NCBI GenBank assembly: GCA_000149265.1
Contig: CH003341.1
Location: 3,687 to 67,686 of the forward strand
Direction: 5' to 3'
Length of the DNA stretch: 64,000 nucleotides
Origin: Ciona savignyi
Taxonomy: Eukaryota; Chordata; Ascidiacea; Phlebobranchia; Cionidae
Positions within the stretch are counted from its first letter, which is position 1. The number at the start of each line of letters is the position of its first letter. The notes below the pieces were generated by a model. That model was not told where the DNA came from. It made no database searches and was given only the letters and a program-made list of their open reading frames with translations. Positions 59,434 through 64,000 of this stretch are shown piece after piece. The position numbers and the translations under genes were made by a program.

Positions 59434-62400
59434 TTACAGCTTGGATAGTTCATTACTATACAGATGCATTGAATCTTTCCCCAAGTTTTCACCCAACCCC
59501 AAAGTTGGAGTTTTAAATTCGATATGCTGTTTGGACCTTGTATCATACAATGGCCATTCCAATTCCAATTTCACTGGCATGTTGGGGTTTCTGGTGGATT
59601 TAAATGTTATTTGATAATATTTTTTATTTTCAAGAGCTGTAAAAGACGTAATAAAATTACGATGGTCTAACACAGAAAGCAGCTGCATAATGTCGATGCT
59701 TTGGGCCAGCCTCAAAGACACAATATTTTTAAAGAGACGTGACTGTTAACCTAAAATCGGTTTTAAAAATGGAGATTTTTAAGGCAAATATGTGAGAATG
59801 AAAATTGGGTGATGAAATCGCGGTAAAACGCCAACTGCGTTTTTTTGGAATCGGATTTAGTTACACATAGTTGAGTAAATAAAGTCGGATTGTAAAAAAT
59901 GTATCAGCAAATAAAGTAGCATTTTTCATAAAATCACTTGATAAGCACCACAATCGCAGCGCTTAACTAATGTGGGGATTGAATTCGAAACCTTTCTGGT
60001 CACAGACGCCACACCTAACAAAATATGCCCTTACTAGAGCGATGCTTAAAACGGCAATTAGTAACTAGTTCAAAATATGAATAGTATGGACGAATTCCCA
60101 ACCATAAAATGGTCGCTTTATCTGTTTAAATTTGCCTATCATTTATCAAGGAATCTACTTGTATTTGCAGGTACATATATGCTGGGCTCTAAACATGTTT
60201 TCACTGTCAGGTCAACCTTATAAGCGATTTACTTTAGCTGGTAAGATTTTAAAATATACTGGTATCTACTTACCCGGATTTGGCAAAATTTGTAAAGTAT
60301 GTCATCATTTTCTTACTCATTTCTTCTTCACCGTGACTGAATCTAAATCCATTTTTCAGGTTTTGGGGTAGAAAAGGCAACCCGAATGTAAAGTAAATGT
60401 CGTCCGCATGATCTGCACCAATGTAATCAGGCTTTTTTGCAGTTTCTATGCCGAATCTTGAGTCATGGTTTAACAACGGCTGATGGGTCATGTAGTAGAA
60501 GTACACTTGTTCACCAGCGTCTATATTTAATTTGTGTTAGTCTAAACTCTAAACATTGACATATTGACCAATTTAAAAATATTTTTGGAAATACATTTTA
60601 TTTGTTGGATTGTCAAATAAAGGAAAAAAATCTGTTAATAAAGAATTTAAGAACATATAGGATTATGAATGATGGAATATGGCAAAATGAGAGCAGTTAA
60701 CTTCTGTGAGTAATGGTGAGTGATTTTTAAAAAATACTAAATGACACTTATAACTGTGTCATAAGATTACATGTGCACGAATTATTGTTTATAAGTATTA
60801 GGAGCTTTTTAAAGCATCTTTGAGGTATTACCACCTAACATTCACACACATAAAAGATTTTAGTTTTAAATGCTGAAGTTTTTAATTCCGGCTTTTTAAT
60901 TCTGATTGTCAACCCAGTCTTGTAATGGATGAAAAGATCTCCTGATCTTATTTAAAACACAATAGCTTCGGTAACCAGAGTGTGGACACAATATAATCTG
61001 ACTATACACATGTTATAAAGCCCCATGCATTTTTCAACACAGGTTGAACGTGAAACTATCATGTTAAGTTTTAGTTTGTTGTTTTGTTTTATGATAAAAA
61101 TTCGCAACACGACTACCAATAAAAAAATAAAATAAAATTTCAACCAAAACGCTAACCATAGTAAATTTAGACAGCTCAATAATAGAAAATTAAAATGGTC
61201 CAGCAAACCTGCATAAGCTTGAGTGGTTTGAATGATTCCATTGGTAAATACGCAGTCAGCAAATATTTTTCCGTAGATATTGGAGTAGAAGAGCTTGTCT
61301 TTCTCATTGAACCCAGAACCATACTTTTCTAGAAGCAGGGGCAGAACTTTCTTTAAATCGATTTTCTAAAGAAAGCAAAACTTTACGAACATTTACTATT
61401 AAACTAAGTTGTATTTAAATAAGAACTGATAAAACTATTCAAGTGACACTCGTTTTCCGTCCGGCCGGTTGGTCCAGCGGTTAAGTGCGTCGCCTTTCAA
61501 TCGAAAGGTTGCAGGAGCGAAACTGGTCGCTAGCTAGTCAGTTGTGTCCTTGGGCAAGGCACTTTACGAACATTGCCTGAACCCAGCGGATTAATGGGTA
61601 CCAAGTTGAAGAAACGTGTCTATCATATACAACACACTGCAATAGCTCTGGTAACCCGATGATGGGCGCGAGGTGATCTGACGATTGCTCGTGTGATAAC
61701 CCCCTTGGTTTTCCCATTCATGTGGATAAAGATAAATATCCTATCCTATCCTTCTATATAAACAATAAGTTTCTGGCACAATGGATTTTCTGAAATAAAA
61801 TTTTGCAATATGTTAAATGGTTAGCTGAACTGGTAGTGTATCTAAATTAGAGGACAGGTGGTGCAAACAAAACCAGCTATAAACTAGTAACTGTGAGTTT
61901 AATTATCAGAACAATGCCTTGTTGATTTAAACATGAAGGGGGCATTTCTATGGGTACAAACCAATATCAGGTGTCAGGTTTCCAACCAACTTCAAGATTA
62001 GCCATAATTTTTATTCCCAGGAATAAAACAACACAGGAAGCATTAGAACACCGCAAATTGTCAGATTACCTTATGCTGAACAACTTGTCTAGCATGCACA
62101 TGCAGTGGCAAAACATATATGCATGGTTATAGTAAGAAAGATGAGTCCTGATTACTAACATAAATCATCAGATAACTCCTCGGTCAGACCTTATTATATT
62201 TTCTCAGAACAGCGGATGCATATCTCATAAATTCTTGCTTTGAAAACCCAGAAGTGAAGTTGGGCACCCCGAGCAACATCAACCAGCTGCCTTCGTTGCT
62301 GTTACAGCCGTTAAGGTACGGTACACTACATACTGGAGGTGCAAGGTCTGGCTCTTTTTTGAAGAAGTAATCATCGAACGTAGGATACCAACCAAACTGA

Positions 62401-63441
62401 AATTGTGCAATAAAATATTTGTTAGTTAAGACTATTTTAACGTTTGATTGTTAAGTGATATTTCCTAACATTAATCGTTCCATTTCAAAACTTAAGGAGA
62501 TAAGATGTGTTATATTAATTGTCCGGGCTTTCTAGGCCATGTACCTTAACTGCAGTTTGGTACACCCATTTTCTGTTTATATTTTATGTTAAAATTCTGT
62601 TTGAACATATCTGCTCGTCAGCTGTTATAAAAATTGTTGGGTGTAAATTAGCTACTGGTTATACATTAGTGTTGGGAAAGGGACTTAGCTTACATCACCT
62701 GTCTCTAGTACATTTATTGGTTTAACTAAAACATTACATACTAGATCTGATAACAGTGGGCGCTAGGTAGTCTGTTGATTGCTGTTGTGATAACCCTGTA
62801 TTTTCTTATCCATGCGCTTAAAAATTAATATCCCTTTCTATTAATTAATGCAAGGTTTCAAGTACACCAAAAATAACTTGACTCTAATATACATTCTACA
62901 CCAGTGCTTTTCAAATGGTGCGCCATGTCGCACTGGTGTGCTATATGGGTTAGCTAGGTGCGCCACACTTGCATTTTGTAAATTAATGACAGAGTGTGCA
63001 TAGATCATAAACTAGTGTCTAGTTCGTTCTTTTCCATTGTAACGTTAGTTCTTTTTAACTTTCGAAAAGCAAGAGCGCTCAAGAAACAGTAATTTCGTAA
63101 TGTGGAAAATTTAGTGATGAAATTATTTAAATTAAACTTTTAATTTTCCATATTTTTTCTAAATTGTTTGAGTATTTAGCATGTTGTTATGACTCCCCGT
63201 GCAAAGTGCGCCTGTTTGTTTCATAATTGGTTTTGGGTGCGCCACGGGGTCAAAAAGATCGAGAACCACTGGTCTACACAGATAAGTACAATGAACTCAA
63301 CCTCTAAATCTTCTGTATCGAACAACACATCCACTGTGAGACCTTGCAGTATTTCCAGAACTTTATTTGGCTCACGTTCCTTTATTTTTAGTTTCTCAAG
63401 AAACAGATTCACCACTCGTTGCTGGCTTGGATAATAAATCA
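59434..63441 (-). CDS. Carboxylesterase/cholinesterase family protein, C-terminal part
   Basis: Exons seen (5' to 3'): 63441-63302, 62396-62190, 61365-61209, 60520-60274, 59590-59434. They join in frame for 301 residues plus stop. The first visible exon starts in phase with two bases of a codon, so the gene continues beyond the right edge. The N-terminal half with the nucleophile elbow (GxSxG) and oxyanion hole is not in the window. Visible catalytic parts are NSNEGSWLM, whose Glu is in the acid position used by cholinesterases, and GADHADDI with the catalytic His. MMTYFTNFAKSG, then NPNMP, then LEWPLYD are hallmarks of the alpha/beta-hydrolase carboxylesterase type B family. The Glu points to the cholinesterase side rather than bile-salt lipase, which has Asp. 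The substrate cannot be told. A hAT MITE sits in the first visible intron. Confidence 0.9.
60952..61022 (+). mobile_element. SINE family 1, small decayed fragment
   Basis: ACACAATAGCTTCGGTAACC and ATAATCTGACTATACACATG match the 3'-middle part. It is in an esterase intron. Confidence 0.45.
61459..61752 (+). mobile_element. SINE family 1, best-preserved full-length copy
   Basis: At 294 bp this is the clearest reference copy. The head GTCCGGCCGGTTGGTCCAGC with GGTTAAGTGCGTCGCC looks like a tRNA D-arm/A box. GAAAGGTTGCAGGAGCGAAA resembles a B box. AACCCAGCGGATTAATGGGT marks the core, GATGGGCGCGAGGTGATCTG the 3' part, and the element ends in four ATCCT-type pentamers. Such features indicate a Pol III-transcribed SINE mobilised by a LINE that recognises the pentamer tail. 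It lies in an esterase intron. Confidence 0.93.
62750..62845 (+). mobile_element. SINE family 1, 3' fragment, decayed
   Basis: AACAGTGGGCGCTAGGTAGT, GTTGTGATAACCCTG and TTAATATCCCTTTCTATT match the 3' part with several changes. Confidence 0.5.
62894..63279. mobile_element. hAT-type MITE with 8-bp target-site duplication
   Basis: The element spans 62902-63271 (370 bp). The left end CAGTGCTTTTCAAATGGTGC and the reverse complement of the right end (CAGTGGTTCTCGATCTTTTT) are imperfect terminal inverted repeats of the CAGTG-TTCTC class typical of hAT transposons. The flanks TTCTACAC (62894-62901) and GTCTACAC (63272-63279) are an 8-bp duplication with one mismatch. The inner part repeats GGTGCGCCA. 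No transposase frame is present. It lies in an intron 22 bp from an esterase exon. Confidence 0.82.
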
Positions 63442-63465
63442 CTAGAATAGAAAATGTATGTTTAA

Positions 63466-63727
63466 ACAAGGGTATAGGAAATTCAAGAGGGTGTTATAAC
63501 ATGGGAAATTGTCAGTTTACCTCATGATTATGCAAGGGAGTACTTACATGGCTACTTGTTTTGTATGATTAAGATTTTCCAATTTGGTAGAACCCATTAA
63601 TCTACTGGGTTCAGTAATGTCCATTGAGTGCTTGCCCAAGCACACAGTTGACCAGCTAATGACCAGTTTCATAATTGCAACCCTTTAGATAAAAGGTGAC
63701 GCCCTAATCCACCAAGCTATTCGGTCA
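63466..63727 (-). mobile_element. Decayed SINE family 1 copy
   Basis: GGTATAGGAAATTCAAGAGG, CCAATTTGGTAGAACCCATT, AATCTACTGGGTTCAGTAAT and CCAAGCTATTCGGTCACAC give the whole order of family 1 on the minus strand at reduced identity. Confidence 0.7.
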
Positions 63728-63764
63728 CACAAAATATAATTCATACTAAACTTAGGATAGAAAA

Positions 63765-63935
63765 TATTTTATCTCTGTGGTTAAAAAAGCAGTGGGCATT
63801 ATTAGACAGACAATGGTCAGATTACCTAGTATAAGATGGTTTGTTTATGTTTTTATTTGGTTATAATCATTTATCCGCTGGATTTAGATTATAAAAGCTT
63901 AATGCTTTACCTAAACTAACCGAACTGACCAAGCC
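63765..63935 (-). mobile_element. Decayed SINE family 1 copy, second
   Basis: ATTTTATCTCTGTGGTTAAA, ACAATGGTCAGATTACCTAG and ATCATTTATCCGCTGGATTT align to antisense family 1. It is older than its neighbour. No esterase exon was found between 63442 and the window end. Confidence 0.5.
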
Positions 63936-64000
63936 AGTGGTTGGTTAGGGTCCACAAACTTTTAGCTAATATCTGACTGCTTAACTGGCTTTTGGTACTT

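Overview
The window is eukaryotic, AT-rich and intron-dense. Exons are about 60-250 bp with standard GT-AG sites, and the encoded proteins are animal families: xanthine dehydrogenase, lysosomal alpha-L-fucosidase, cap-binding protein CBP20, an LDLa-repeat rhodopsin-family GPCR, a muscle-type Ig/Fn3 protein and a cholinesterase-like hydrolase. Compact genes, many short tRNA-derived repeats and the GPCR type suggest an invertebrate chordate, most likely an ascidian such as Ciona. That assignment is inference; no species-specific marker was tested.

Layout: 1-290 is a 26-bp minisatellite and about 757-1740 a ~335-bp tandem repeat. 1942-17407 (+) is a complete 30-exon xanthine dehydrogenase (1347 codons). 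17408-20894 is intergenic with repeats. 20895-26188 (-) is a 7-exon GPCR with a long LDLa ectodomain. 26189-29099 separates it from a divergent alpha-L-fucosidase, 29100-33528 (+), whose exon 4 is out of frame. Tail-to-tail with it lies CBP20/NCBP2, 33843-35591 (-), interrupted in an intron by a 100-N gap at 34110-34209. 37186-38883 (+) is a small secreted C-type-lectin-like protein. 40886-57925 (-) is a 26-exon protein of six Ig and seven Fn3 domains with no kinase. 59434-63441 (-) is the 3' part of a carboxylesterase/cholinesterase gene whose 5' end is outside the window.

Mobile DNA: about nine near-complete copies of a ~290-bp tRNA-derived SINE ending in ATCCT repeats, plus decayed pieces; a second ~110-bp SINE-like family with a tRNA-Leu/Ser-like head and clear target-site duplications; one 370-bp hAT-type MITE; a damaged tRNA-Gly pseudogene; and two further dispersed repeat families. 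The genes are unrelated housekeeping or tissue genes and do not form a pathway cluster. I found no CRISPR, operon or defence system. The points most worth a second look are the missing active-site glutamate in an otherwise complete XDH, the LDLa-GPCR architecture, the multi-indel exon in the fucosidase, and the second SINE family, one copy of which abuts an XDH splice acceptor.
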